Shown here in pieces: positions 47,691 to 58,583 of a stretch of DNA of 64,000 nucleotides. The notes below the pieces were generated by a model. The model searched no databases and had not been told where the DNA came from. It was given only the letters and a program-made list of their open reading frames with translations. The translations under genes were made by a program, and so were the position numbers. The stretch comes from Podospora comata (lineage: Eukaryota > Ascomycota > Sordariomycetes > Sordariales > Podosporaceae). The stretch's first letter is position 1. Each line of letters starts with the position of its first letter. Where the stretch lies: assembly GCA_017354895.1 (NCBI GenBank), contig CP071494.1, forward strand, positions 682,001 through 746,000. Reading direction: 5' to 3'.

Positions 47691-48630
47691 ATGGACATCA
47701 TACCCTCGCAACACCAAGAGTCCACCGTATTCGACATTCATGGAGACATTCGACTGCCGGATGTCTTCTAATCTCATCAAGACCGCGAGAAATATTCGCC
47801 AGCCTGATGCTTCAATCGTTAGTTACCAAGTCGACTTTTACTTCCCAGCGGAAAGCATGGTCAAACCTGCTTGGAAAGAGCAACTTTGTGGAAGATCGCA
47901 GTTCGCCAGACTTTTTGTCAATGGAATGAGAAGTCTTTGTCACAACTCTTTACACAAATCAAAATTTCTGTCCCCTTCTTTTCTGGGGTATTATTAGGGA
48001 CGCCATTATCGGAGAGGCAACACAAGGTTTATCACTGGAGATTACTTTCTCTCGTCACCTCGACACTATCTAAGCTTCGACCGTCTCAGTCTAGACGAGC
48101 TTTTGGTTAGTTGTTGGACATCTTGACGACCACATCCTCCCATCGCTATAACAACACTATCAAGATCACGACGAAGATGAACACGTTCTGGGGTGGGCTA
48201 GTCGTGGTCCTGGCTGTCCGATCCCCGAGAGGCATGTTCCAGTTCAACTTTGGCATGTGTTTGTCACGGATAGCTGAGGTGGTTTATTTGTCTGTTATTA
48301 TTGCGTCTAAGGTGACGGTGGGCTTGGTTACCTCGGTTTAATCCGCCCAAGTGGGCGGTTTGATGGATTTGTGGCGTTGATTTCGTTTTTGTTTTTTGGA
48401 GTACGAGTGTACTATTTATCACAACGCGCACACCTCGGTCACTTTTAAGACCCAAAGCTAACTTGGCTATAGACCACCCGCCTCCCAACTTTGGTCCTGT
48501 CGGCTCAGAGAGACGCCCTGGGCCTATCCGCCACAGCGAGGTCAATGATGAGGATTCGGAGAGGAACTCGGTTGTGAGTGAGGGGAGGAGTGTTACGGGT
48601 ATGATGATTATTAGTCCTGGTAGGGCTTGA
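47691..48630 (+). pseudogene. Possible decayed or poorly modelled gene
   Basis: Several short coding-looking pieces lie in order on the + strand but in different frames. The piece at 47691 reads MDIIPSQHQESTVFDIHGDIRLPDV and then hits a stop after a few codons. An overlapping frame reads CLLISSRPREIFASLMLQS, faintly like the start of a fungal BTB/POZ domain, and another reads SYQVDFYFPAESMVKPAWKE. A later piece (48473-48630) follows a good branch point and acceptor (CTAAC...TATAG) and encodes HPPPNFGPVGSERRPG... with strong coding bias and a clean stop. I cannot join them without frameshifts. It may be a real multi-exon gene with unusual introns, or a degenerating one. No firm function. Confidence 0.3.
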
Positions 48631-48819
48631 TGGATATGAGAACAAGAAATTGGGCGATGATTTGATGACGATAAAATGGGTTTGGAATTGCATGGAAACA
48701 AGGATCAGTATGGAATATGGTTCGGAAAATATGGGTTATGGATGATGGATTACGGGGAAATGTTTTGTGGGTTTTTGTTGTCGTTTTTCTTTTTGCTTAT
48801 ATTTTCTATCTTGGAAGCA

Positions 48820-49467
48820 TTAAATAGCTTTGTACTCACGCATGGGAATAGTTTGGGAGATGTGTATTTCAGGGTAGTTGACATAGAGTTTGAGTTCTCT
48901 GATTTTGAGAGGTTTGGTCATTGGGGTGAGGTGTGTTGTGGTGTGGTGTGGTGTGGTGAAGGTGACTCTGGAATGTGTGGTGAAGGTGACTTTGAGATGT
49001 GTGTAGTTTTGAAGGTATGTCGTGGATAAGGTATTCAACAGGATCCGTGCTGTTTTGGCTGCCCGCTTCACAGCGACATGAAAAATAACAGCCCAAAGTT
49101 GGATTAACTCACCCTTTGTTGACTTGGACACATCCACTTTGGGAGACAAGAAGCACCCATAAATCTTATAATTCGAGTCTTCGACGTCCTGTATCCATTT
49201 ACTGACGACCACCGTATTCCGGTAGCTCTTTCCATGACATGTAATATCTATCAACAGATAGCCAGTGTAAGTGAGTCGCAAAAACTGTGACGTGATCTGT
49301 CCTACGTGAAGACAGTCTCTATTATCAAACCTAAAAACCACCAAGTCAAACGCCCCTTCCCCCCCTCCCAACCAAGTGTCATCTCCTATACCCACCCCGC
49401 ATACGGGCTCACTCTTGTTGTACGATCCCACTTTTGGCCGCATAAGCCCCCCTCTGCCCTTCTGCAC
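48820..49467 (-). CDS. Orphan open frame, 215 codons
   Basis: Open frame with protein-like composition in its first half (DLVVFRFDNRDCLHVG, then LLIDITCHGKSYRNTVVV). After VDVSKSTK it meets a consensus donor, GGTGAGTTAA, so the true exon may end near 49110. The second half is Thr/His-rich low complexity made by a GTGTG repeat. Codon use is not GC3-biased like the neighbouring housekeeping genes. I recognise no family. It could be a lineage-specific gene or chance. Confidence 0.25.
   Translation of the reverse strand: MQKGRGGLMRPKVGSYNKSEPVCGVGIGDDTWLGGGEGAFDLVVFRFDNRDCLHVGQITSQFLRLTYTGYLLIDITCHGKSYRNTVVVSKWIQDVEDSNYKIYGCFLSPKVDVSKSTKGELIQLWAVIFHVAVKRAAKTARILLNTLSTTYLQNYTHLKVTFTTHSRVTFTTPHHTTTHLTPMTKPLKIRELKLYVNYPEIHISQTIPMREYKAI
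48937..49015. repeat. GTGTG-rich tract with a short tandem duplication
   Basis: A simple GTGTG/GTGGTGTG tract is followed by two near-identical copies of a unit of about 27 bp (GTGTGGTGAAGGTGACT...). No function is evident. Confidence 0.65.
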
Positions 49468-51578
49468 AGCTAGGATGTCGTGATAACATCAGTTATCAAT
49501 ATCTTTTCTCCCTTGCCCGCCTCGACGCACTTCCTTGTTTCGAGATCCCAACATAATCTCAACGGACGGAGACTTGACGAGAGTTGAACCGGCTGGCTCC
49601 CCGCACTCCTCGAGGTACTGTACACCCCTTCCTCTGTTGCGCTGCTGTCCCGCTATCAACAGCCGAGGAGAAAGAGGGGAGCATTGCTTGCTCTCGCTCC
49701 TCGAGCGTACTGTACACTCTCTTTTCTCCTTCCTCCTCTTATGTTCCCTCCAGCTACCGTGTCGTGATCCAGCTACCGCTCGCGGGCGCTGCTGCTTTCC
49801 ACCATAAGAGGAGGAGGGCGGGAGGCGAGCTTCGACGTGGTGGACAAGGGGGAAGGGAGGGGAGAATCAAGGAGGAGGGTCGAGCGGGGGGCTGCTGGGG
49901 GCAGGTCGGCCATCGTGGTGAATGATGGCCATGGTTTGGCGGAGGGCAAGTGCCGGAAAACTTGTAGCGGTCGTAGTTGTAGTCGATGGCTGCCAGGGTT
50001 CCCTTGAAGGCATACTAGGCCGTGGTGGGTGTTTATATCGAAAGGTTCTGTGGGACAGGCGGACGGCCCGATGGCTTCAGTAGTGTTTCGAGAGGGAGTG
50101 GAGTAGTTGTAGTTGTCGTGAACGAGGGACGGCACGGCTGGAATGGGTGATGGAGGGGTGGGTTGGTGCGAGTGCTGTGGTTGTGATGTGTCTATGATGT
50201 TGGGTGGGTGGTTAAAATGGGTGGGAATAGTCGAGTGAGTGATTGACGGTGAGATGGGTGTAGAAGTGGAAGATGGGTACAAAAGTGGAAGTCGGGTGCA
50301 GAAATGGGAGCGAGGTGGCATGAGTCGAAGATCACGAAGTGCTCAACAACCAAGCATCAGCAACTAAAGTCCACAACACGACCAACACCACAAATAAACA
50401 AGGACAGACCATTCAAGAGCCCGACAGTCCCCCAACAACACTGACCCACCCCCCAACACCCCCCAGACACAACCCATGACCAACCCAACACCTCCCTCCA
50501 ACCCTTCATATAGAATGTCCGCATTCTTTCTCCCAACCGAAGCAAGTTGACCCTCGGCGTGGTCAAGTGGTCAGCTTGTGGTAGGTTAGGATAATTTCTC
50601 ACACCCAGGGCGTGGTCTTGGGGCACAGTGAGTTCGATCCAAACTCGGGCAAGAACCCCGTGGGGGTTTTTCCGGACGAGGTAAATTGCCCCCAGCGTGT
50701 TTGGGGTTCAAAGCAGTTGGTCGTCTCTTTTTTCGTCATTTTATCCATTCTATCTGATTCACTTATCTTTAAAAAAGTGCAAGAGAAGCCACTAAATCGT
50801 GTGCTTTGTTCGGTAACTGATGTGTTGCTATGGTGGTGGGAGAGCAACTTTGCCTGCTGCTTGAGGTTTTGACTGTCCATCTCAATTTTCACAGTTCGCA
50901 CACAAATAAGACGGGGAGCAACAAGGAATTACATTGGGCTTTTTTTGACCGAGGTTATCATGGCCAGTAACCTGTTCAAGAGCACTTTTTATCAAGGTGG
51001 TTGCTGCTCAAGGTCGTCCAGATGGAGTTGGCGACTTTCTGCTTTATTATGACCGGGCACTTTACCAATCTCCTGCCATTTATCATAGAATCAGTTGATC
51101 AACATGCTATCTATGCTACACAGTGCTCATCATCTGATCAAGGAGCACTTTCGACTAGAAAGCTATTGCTTCAGGTGGTCGAATGGATATCGCGACTTCT
51201 TGCTTTTATTTATTAGCACACATCAAACCCACTCCTGTTATTGATTATCAACATATCTAATTAATATACTGCCTGAAGCTGCAAGGTGTTGTTGGTGTGG
51301 TCAAGAGGCACATTCTTCCATGATGCTTGCTGCTTGAAGTTGTTGACATGCATACTACGACTTTCGACCTCATTCTTCACTAATCACAATGTTTCCGTTC
51401 AGATTCACGATTAACAGCATAATTCCACTTGAAAATAGAGTCCATAATCTCTTGCTATTGCTATCCTCAAACCTTACCCATAACCAGCTGTCTTCTAAAG
51501 CAGCCTACACATACCCTCTCCAACGCCATTGCTCAAAAACTATGCTTCATCTCCCTCCAAAATCATTTCACCAGGCTT
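49468..51578. other. Gene-poor stretch left of csn-3
   Basis: No protein gene is supported. One long minus-strand frame (49773-50321) is Pro/Thr/Ser-rich low complexity. The only structured signal noticed is the A-box/B-box pair near 50.6 kb. Confidence 0.4.
50560..50733 (+). other. tRNA-like pol III promoter pair (A box, B box), possible SINE or pol III RNA
   Basis: TGGTCAAGTGG at 50560-50570 fits the A-box consensus TRGYNNARNNG exactly. GTTCGATCC at 50632-50640 fits the B-box GWTCRANNC exactly, 72 bp downstream. T runs that could end pol III transcription follow at 50667-50671 (five T) and 50728-50733 (six T). I could not fold a proper acceptor stem or T stem, so this is not a standard tRNA gene. 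It could be a tRNA-derived SINE, a decayed tRNA with a long intron, or coincidence. Confidence 0.35.
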
Positions 51579-53157
51579 CTAGCCGGCCACAATCCCCGTC
51601 ATCAAATCCTCATCCTCCACCACATCCCCAAAACCCGTCACATCCACCGGCCCCCCACCCTGACTCTGCCCTTGCTGCTCATGCTTTTTCTGCTGCGCCA
51701 ACCACTTCAGGTAATCCTTGTTACTTGCCAACCTCTCATTCGTAGCCTTGACCACTGGCCCCAGCGCCTTGATCCTCTGCGCAGTCGCCACCATCCTCCT
51801 CGTGAACTCTTCCTCGCTCAAGTCATCCGCCGTAGAGCTAAACGCCAAATACGCCAGGCCATTCTCTGGGTGCACCACCTCCCCTTGCAGGAGGCCCTCG
51901 TCAATCATTCCCTGGACCAACGCCTCGATCTCCTGCACCGATCCCAAGGGCGCAGCCGTCTCGGCGGATTGTGTTCGAGTCCGTATTTGCTCGAGAGAGA
52001 TTCTGGAGTAGACATGTCTCAAATTCAAAATCTGCCACTTCTGATAGTGCTCAATCACCAGCTTCAGAAGAGAAACATTCTTCTCCTCGTCCCAGAAACC
52101 CTGAGACAGCCCTTCGTATTCCGTCTTGAAAGATTCCGCTGTTCGCTTCTCAAATGCCTGCGCCAACGAGTAGTATGGTTTGCCCGTAACCTCGTAGACT
52201 TTTCGTGGCCCGTTTGGCGTGGTAGGTGGGAGAACAGGTGCCTTCCCGTTGAGCAAGAGTCCAACCAAAACCCACTTGCTATAGGCTTCCACTTGAATTT
52301 TGCTCGCGTTGGTGTTGTCTCTGGATGGATAGGTAATCACCCGCTCAAAGGCATCGAAAGCTTGCTGCCAGGATCGTCTCTGAATAAAGCAAAGCCCGCG
52401 CAGGAGGTCATGCTCGAGGATGTCTTTGTTCTCCAAGGATTTGGTGAAGTCGTTTTCGACAGTAATAAAACCCGAGGGAGGAAGATCGGGATCGCTAAGA
52501 TTTCGAGTGCTTGTCGAGCCCTTCATGCCAGGGTAGAACACGATGCTCTTCTCGATGATGGGCAACACAGGCTCGATGTTGTTGGTCATGTAGGCAAATC
52601 GGACGAGATAGGTATGGTGGCTAGTGAGAACCGACCCGGTGGGATCGAGGCGGAGAAGCGCTGTGGTGATGAGCTCGACCGCAATGGAAGCCTAAGACCG
52701 TCATAATCAGCAGGCGACAGCTACAGAATCAGCAGCAAGAACCTACAGGAAACAAATCCTGCAGCCGTGGCTGTGTTAACAGCTTTGTGAATGCATGCCC
52801 AGCATATCGAATCTGGCCGGCGTCGAATGATGTGAGGAAGGTGGTGAGCTTTAGCAACAGGTCGTCGAGAGGGTAGCCATTCGACGATTTCAAGGTCTGC
52901 AGCACATAGAGGTAGGATAGAGAATGGGTAGCTGGATCGAGTCGCTAATTTCATGTTAGCAACATCAGATCTATTACCCAGATCTGCAAAAACAGGCATA
53001 CCTCAATGAGCTGGGGAGCTTCCGAAGCCCACTTGGAGTCGGCCGACAGCCTCGTCAATGTCTTCGTGTGTGCTTGCGCTGCCTTGTGGTATTCCTCATT
53101 ATCCCCAAGCTGCCCCGCCGACGGGAAAGCCACAAGCGTCTCGAGTGTCGATTCCAT
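51579..53157 (-). CDS. csn-3: COP9 signalosome subunit 3
   Basis: Scaffold subunit of the COP9 signalosome, the nuclear complex that removes NEDD8 from cullins and in fungi links development, light response and the clock. The model has three exons, 53002-53157, 52747-52944 and 51579-52691, all phase 0, giving 488 residues. Helical repeats fill the N-terminal two thirds. A PCI-type region lies at about 317-412 (LLKLVIEHYQKWQILNLRHVYSRIS, then a winged-helix part ending LLQGEVVHPENGLAYLAF). The tail is Gln-rich and acidic, as in CSN3 orthologues. I start at MESTLETLVAFPSAG; the frame is open 55 codons further up through a Pro/Ser/Arg-rich stretch that is probably 5' UTR. It lies downstream of RPA1 on the same strand with a 590-bp gap. 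A 425-codon open frame on the opposite strand is a shadow. Confidence 0.87.
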
Positions 53158-53748
53158 CGGATTAATATGTAGCACTTTCTGAATGGGACAGTCGGTCGGC
53201 CGTGGTGCTGGTGGGATGGACGCTTTCGATGGGGACGGCGATGGATGAACGACCCCTCCTAGCTGTGGTCTCCCGAATCTCGCTCTTGTATGGGTGTCTC
53301 GATTGGCGTCAAAGGCCAGCAAACTGCGGCCAAGTTGTAGCTGAAAGGAAGGTCGTGGTAAAACAGCTCGATATCGGCGCGGGTTGTTGTCAGTGGTTCA
53401 GCGCTCCAGATTCCAGACGTCAAGGTAGGGTTGGGTTAAGCTCCCCGCCATTGAACATTGACGTGGGGAAGGTGCCTAGCTCAGCTCCACCACCGGCAAG
53501 GCTGCAGGGGTATGACACAGTGCGCTCCTCGTCATTCTAGGCAAGTCTGCACTGTGAGTAACCATTGTGGTGCTCCCGGGTCCAGTCAAAAAAAGATGTA
53601 AAGCATGGAGCTATGAAATCGGGATGGTATTTGCAATTGCACCAATACATGGTCACTCTACAGAATAGGCCAACATGAACAACAGGCAAATCCCTCTCTA
53701 ATACATATTAACCTCCCGTCGCCTCGCTTCAACGTCCACTGAACAACA

Positions 53749-55812
53749 CTACACACCCAGCTGCCTGATCATCTCTGCCAACCGGTTGCCTTCCATCTTG
53801 TAATCCAATGGCGTCGCCTCCATAAGCTGATAGCGCACCCTAGAGCCACAGTTAGCACATGCAAAAAGCAACTTCAGATCATGCGGAGCAGACCTACCGT
53901 TGCTGTTCACCATACGTATCCATCTTGGCCCGAGCCCGGAACGTCATCTTCCTGCAGTTTGCACTATCAAACGCAGTGGTAAATCGAACCTCCGCCTCCT
54001 TCCTGGCCTCATCTGAAGCATCACCAGACTCCTTGATCTGCTTCCACTCCATGAGCTCATCTGCCGACGCGCCCAGCAACTTCCTGCCCTGCTCATCGAA
54101 GCAGCTCAGCCAGATCTGGCCAGTGTGGTCGCTGCAGTTGAAGTTCAAGATGTACCGATACTCCGGCCTGTCGTGCGTAACATCGCATTTCTCGCAGCGC
54201 CAGGTGCCGTCACCCATGTCGGTGACCTTCTTGTTGCAACCCTCACTGCGGCAAGCCGGGTAGCAGAAGTTGTCCTGCTTGACGTGAACAATGGTGGCCT
54301 GAACGGAAAAGTATTCGGGCTTGTCAAAGCCAACATCCTTCTCCTTCACCTGCTGGATCATCAGGATCTCGTTGGTGCGCCCCGAGGCAGCACCGACTGA
54401 CGACATGTTGCTATGTGTCGCGAAGTCGCTGTGCCTGCCGGTAGAGTCATACCAGCCCTTGAGAGCATGGGCCTCTGGAATATCAGGGTCAATGGCCATG
54501 GTGCCAGATGACAAAAGAGACAAACTCCTGCCGTTGAAGTCACTGACACGGGTGCCCTTGAACGCAATGACTTCCTCCGGCTTGCCCTGGAACTCGGTAG
54601 CTGTCTTGCCCCAAACGGTAACACGCACCGAGTAGCCAGTTTGGTCCACCAGCTCCAACTCACGCTTGTCGTATGGTTTCTGAGTGCTCTTGGATGTGAT
54701 CGATGAGACCTCATGCACCGTCTTGAGCACACCGAGAACATCAACCGTGGCGTCCTTCTCAACGCTTTGGAGCTCTTGGATGTTGCAGAAGTTGAACCGA
54801 ACCTGTGGTACTGAGCTCTGATCTTCAGCCTTCTCGACAACTGTATCCCGCTCAAACGTGAGCTCGTAGTCGTTGGGAAGGTTGCTGAACTGCTTCTTCG
54901 CAAGCTGGACTCTGCAGGGTGCAGAGATATAGTACACCTGGCCCTCCTGAAGAACATCGTAGAATTGGTCGACCTGATCGTTGAACATGGTGGCCTTGAT
55001 CTCGCTGCTCTCGTCCAACAAATTGACGCTAAAAAGCTTTCCTTCGCCGTTGTTTTTGTGCCATGTCTTGATGTCCGACTTGTGGGTGAGTCTCGCCTTG
55101 ATCGTCCACTTGTGAGCATAGGGGGATAGTGCCTCGATGGGATAGATGGTACTGTTGACACCTCCGCTGGTGCGAGTGTTGTTGTGGTTGTTGTTGTTGG
55201 AGCGTGACGCCAGTTGTCTCTGGACCTGGGACTTGGACTCTTGGGTCGGCTCGCCCTTGGGGGCACCATAAAAGGCGGGCGCAGCAGCAGCAGCAGCAGC
55301 AGGTTGGGCTTCTTCAAGCTTCGCTCCTCCTTCCAAGCCAACAGGGTTTCCAATCTTGTCCGGCGCACCAAGGGACTCGATGGCCTCGAGCTCTAATACT
55401 ATAAGAACGCTGTTCAGAAGTTAGCAAAGGCTAAAGGGTATGACCGTGGGAAACAGCGGTGACGCACTTCTTGCCCTTGAGGGCCTGGGCTTGGTATGAC
55501 TTCATGCGAACGATTCCTCCACGCTTGAGCTTCCCCTCGTGAACGACATGGTTGGCCTGGGTAGCCAGCATGCACTGCACATAGTTACGGACATCGCTAA
55601 GGACGATGCGGTATCGTTCTGGCGCACCGCCGCCTTTTGAGTCGAGGGTCTTGATCTGGAGGCACTGCAGAACCGGAACGGGATACTGGGCACGGGCGCG
55701 CTCAGGATCGGAAAAGATGGCTCTGTTTGAGTTGGTTAGTCAGTATCAAAGCCTTGGACTTTGAATCAGGTACTTACTCTATAGCACCTTGTGTGATCGC
55801 TTGCTCCGCCAT
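53749..55812 (-). CDS. rpa1: Replication protein A large subunit (RPA1/RFA1, 70 kDa)
   Basis: Large subunit of the heterotrimeric single-strand DNA-binding complex needed for replication, repair and recombination in the nucleus. The model has four exons, 55778-55812, 55468-55722, 53898-55409 and 53749-53839, with split codons at every junction, giving 630 residues. The first exon codes 11 residues and the last only 30. The N-terminal OB fold covers about 1-115, then an Ala run (AAAAAAAAPAFYG) and an Asn/Thr-rich linker. DNA-binding domains follow: A at about 184-290, B at about 320-430, and C at about 466-630. DBD-C carries the C4 zinc ribbon CYPACRSEGC...WRCEKC. The start and stop fit other fungal RPA1 proteins. 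A consensus MCB element lies 163 bp upstream. Confidence 0.96.
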
Positions 55813-55974
55813 CTTGTGTTGCTCTTGTTCGTTATCGTGTGGTTTTGGCCCGGTCAAATTAGGCGTTGAAGGGGTATCTGCCGGTTTGGAAAACAACAAG
55901 TCTGGGATGATGTCGTGGAGTTGGGAATAATTGCTGGAGGGGTCGCGTTGGGTGACCGCGTCTTGCCAGGCAGA

Positions 55975-55980
55975 ACGCGT
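55975..55980. promoter_or_regulatory. MCB element (ACGCGT) in the RPA1 promoter
   Basis: ACGCGT, the MBF/SBF-family site that drives G1/S expression of replication genes in yeasts, lies 163 bp upstream of the RPA1 start codon. Related CGCGT-containing sequences (GTCGCGTTG near 55942 and ACCGCGTC near 55955) lie within 35 bp. Budding yeast RFA1 carries such elements. The 6-mer also occurs by chance elsewhere in this window. Confidence 0.5.
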
Positions 55981-56450
55981 CGAGGGGCAAGAGTTTAATT
56001 GCTTGAAGTTTGCTGGCAGTGGGGCCGTGCGTTGGCGTTGGCACAGTGTTTATTTAGGCACCAGTTAGCTGCACTGTCCTGGAAGCTTCTCCTATCTTGA
56101 CATCAGGTACTGATTTGAAGGTATCAAGCTGCAGCAACGTGACAGTATGGAGATATCACGTCGAATAATCAGATATGACTCCCGTCTCTTAATAGGATGA
56201 TACCACTTCACAACTATCATCCCACCTGCCACACACTAAATTGTGTGGTTCTTAATGGGAAGTCACCATCCACCCAGCAGCTGCCACTGCAGCAAGCGGG
56301 GTCTCTTTGCGTGTGCCCAGCCAGATGTCGGTGAGGGTTGACCCGACGTTGATCAACAACATCAACATACATCTATCATCGTAAACAACAAACAGATCAT
56401 CTCATCGACCTACACCCATCTCCTTTTAGCCCTTATCAACCCTATCCAAA

Positions 56451-57582
56451 ATGTCCATCCCCATCATCGACTCCCACATCCACCTCTGGAACGAAGCCGA
56501 AGCCCCCAGTCACAACTGGTACGCCTCAGACTCGCCCCTCGCAACCCGCCACTCCATCGCAGAGTACCGTGAAGCCACCAGCTCATCCGCCTCTCAGCTC
56601 TCTGGCTTCATTTACATTGAGGCCGACCGCAAAAATGACGACTCCAAGGACTGGTCAGAACCATTGAATGAGCTAGCTTGGATGCGTCGGATCATTGAGG
56701 GCAAGCCTCAGGAGGGTGAAGGCCATACTGCTGATAATGCCAAGCTATGTCTGGGAATCATTCCTTGGGCTCCTATTGCTTCTGGCTTGCCTAAGCTGAA
56801 GGAGTACATTGCTACTGTGGAGGAACAAGCTGGGGAGGCTGCTTGGCCAAAGGTGAAAGGTTTCCGGTATTTGTTGCAGGACAAGCCGAACAAGACAGGG
56901 TTGACAGAGGAGTTCATTGATGGGTTGAAGTTGCTGGGGGAGAAGGGCTGGGTATTTGATGCTGGCGTCGACCAGCACAGGAGAGGGAGAGTGCAGTTGG
57001 AGGAGCTGGTGGAGATTATTGACCGGGCTCATGATGGTGTGGAAGATGAAGACAAGAAGGTGGTGTTCATTATCAGTGAGTTTTGAATGGGGAAGGGGCT
57101 GGCATTGAAGAATACTAACGGAGAGACAGATCATCTTTGCAAGCCCGACCTGACAATCATCAGTCAGACTGATCCGTCATTTATTGCTTGGTATGCTCAT
57201 TTTCTTGATTCAGATGAATGACCAAATGACTGACCAGATAAATAGGAGGAGCGCCATGTTCACACTTGGAAAGTGCCGCCGCACTTACATGAAGCTGAGT
57301 GGGCTGTTTGAAGAAATGTCAGACTCACTGAAGACACAATCTGCTGAGCAAATCTTCTCGGCGATCCTGCCCTGGCTCGCCGTTGTTATTGCTGCATTTG
57401 GCCCAGAGAGAATCATGTTTGGCAGCAACTGGCCGGTATGCACAGTTGGTGTTGGTGAGGAGGCTTGGAAGAAGTGGCACAAGATTGTCGACATGATGTG
57501 TGATATGGCGGGTCTCAGTCAAGAAGACCAGACTATGGTCTGGAGCGGGACAGCGAAGAAGGCGTATAACCTTGAGGGATAG
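56451..57582 (+). CDS. Amidohydrolase-2 family metal-dependent hydrolase
   Basis: Predicted TIM-barrel hydrolase of the amidohydrolase-related (Amidohydro_2) family, which includes lactonases and decarboxylases. The model has three exons, 56451-57075, 57130-57190 and 57246-57582, giving 340 residues; the middle exon is 61 nt. The metal-binding HxH is at His9 and His11 in IIDSHIHLW. Later landmarks are VFIINHLCKP (probable metal His of a middle strand) and the C-terminal MFGSNWPVC, where family members usually have GSDWP; here Asn replaces the catalytic metal-binding Asp. That change may alter or abolish metal chemistry. It is divergent from RPA1, with 638 bp between the start codons. The substrate is unknown. 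Confidence 0.87.
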
Positions 57583-58267
57583 GTGAACAAGGTGTCTTAC
57601 AACAGGAATTACCTCACTTTGGACTCCAAGTTCCCTAACTCGATTTGGTGCAAGGGAATACGCAAGAGGGGGTTGGCTGAGAGGCAAGCAAATTGTTGTA
57701 GAAAAGTGCTTTCGAAGACATATTCGAGTCAGGCGGCACATCATGTATAGGGGTGGTTGTTGTTACATCGGGGCGTGAAGAGGCTTCCACTTTGGTAAAA
57801 AGAAGGCTTAAATCGACGTTTGGCTTGGCTCTGAAAAGACAAATCCCTAGGAGGAGTACACATAATCATGCACACCACCAGTGGCTACAACCCATCTCTA
57901 TGTCCAACACTAGTACACAAATTCCTCTTCCTGGCCAGATCGGCTCACCAAATCCGGGGATCGGTTATGACGTCTGCGGGGGAGGTTCATTCCCCACAAT
58001 TCTCGACTCTTCCCCAAGTTCTTGGCGGTGCACGCGCACAATTGCCATCGCTAAGCCGAGCCGAGGTTGATCTTGGGGACCTCCCAGCCGAGCCATCGTC
58101 GGTGGAGATCCTCCAGAAGACAACAACCACTTGTCTTTAAGGGATTAACAAGCATCTTCATCTTTAAACTATACACCGCGCTCTCTACTCTACTCTCTCG
58201 ATCTTCACGACATCTGCAGTACACTTCAGTTCTCCTCGAAAGATCTTCCCAAGCCAAAACCATCAAC

Positions 58268-58583
58268 ATGTCTGCTCAAATCACCAAGGCCGAGGTTGCC
58301 CAGCACAAGGACGACAAGTCCATGTATATTATCATTGACGACGGCGTCTACGAGATTGCCAGTATGTTTCTTTGCTGTGACAGTACATAATGAAAGATGG
58401 TATGGCTAATCGATTTCTTCTCTAGACTTTGTCAACGAGCACCCAGGCGGAGCCAAGATCCTCAAGCGCATGGCCGGCAAGGACGCGACGAAGCAGTTCT
58501 GGAAGTATCACTCCAAGGGCGTCATGGAGAAGTGGGGAGCCAAGTTGAAGGTGGGCACGCTGAAGGAGGAGGCCAAGCTTTAA
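58268..58583 (+). CDS. Small cytochrome b5-like haem-binding protein
   Basis: Stand-alone cytochrome b5 domain of 83 residues from two exons, 58268-58361 and 58426-58583. The haem ligands are His37 in the NEHPGG motif and His60 in FWKYHS. There is no transmembrane anchor and no signal peptide, so it is probably soluble in the cytosol. Such small proteins donate electrons to desaturases, hydroxylases or P450s. The partner is unknown. The C-terminus is Lys-rich. Confidence 0.9.

Noticed and set aside
49570-49630. Minus-strand B-box-like GGTTCAACTC
   Set aside because: No A box or tRNA fold on that strand; a single 9-mer match is expected by chance.
51429-52706. 425-codon + strand frame opposite csn-3 exon 3
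   Set aside because: Same codon-bias shadow effect; its product is low in structure and matches no family.
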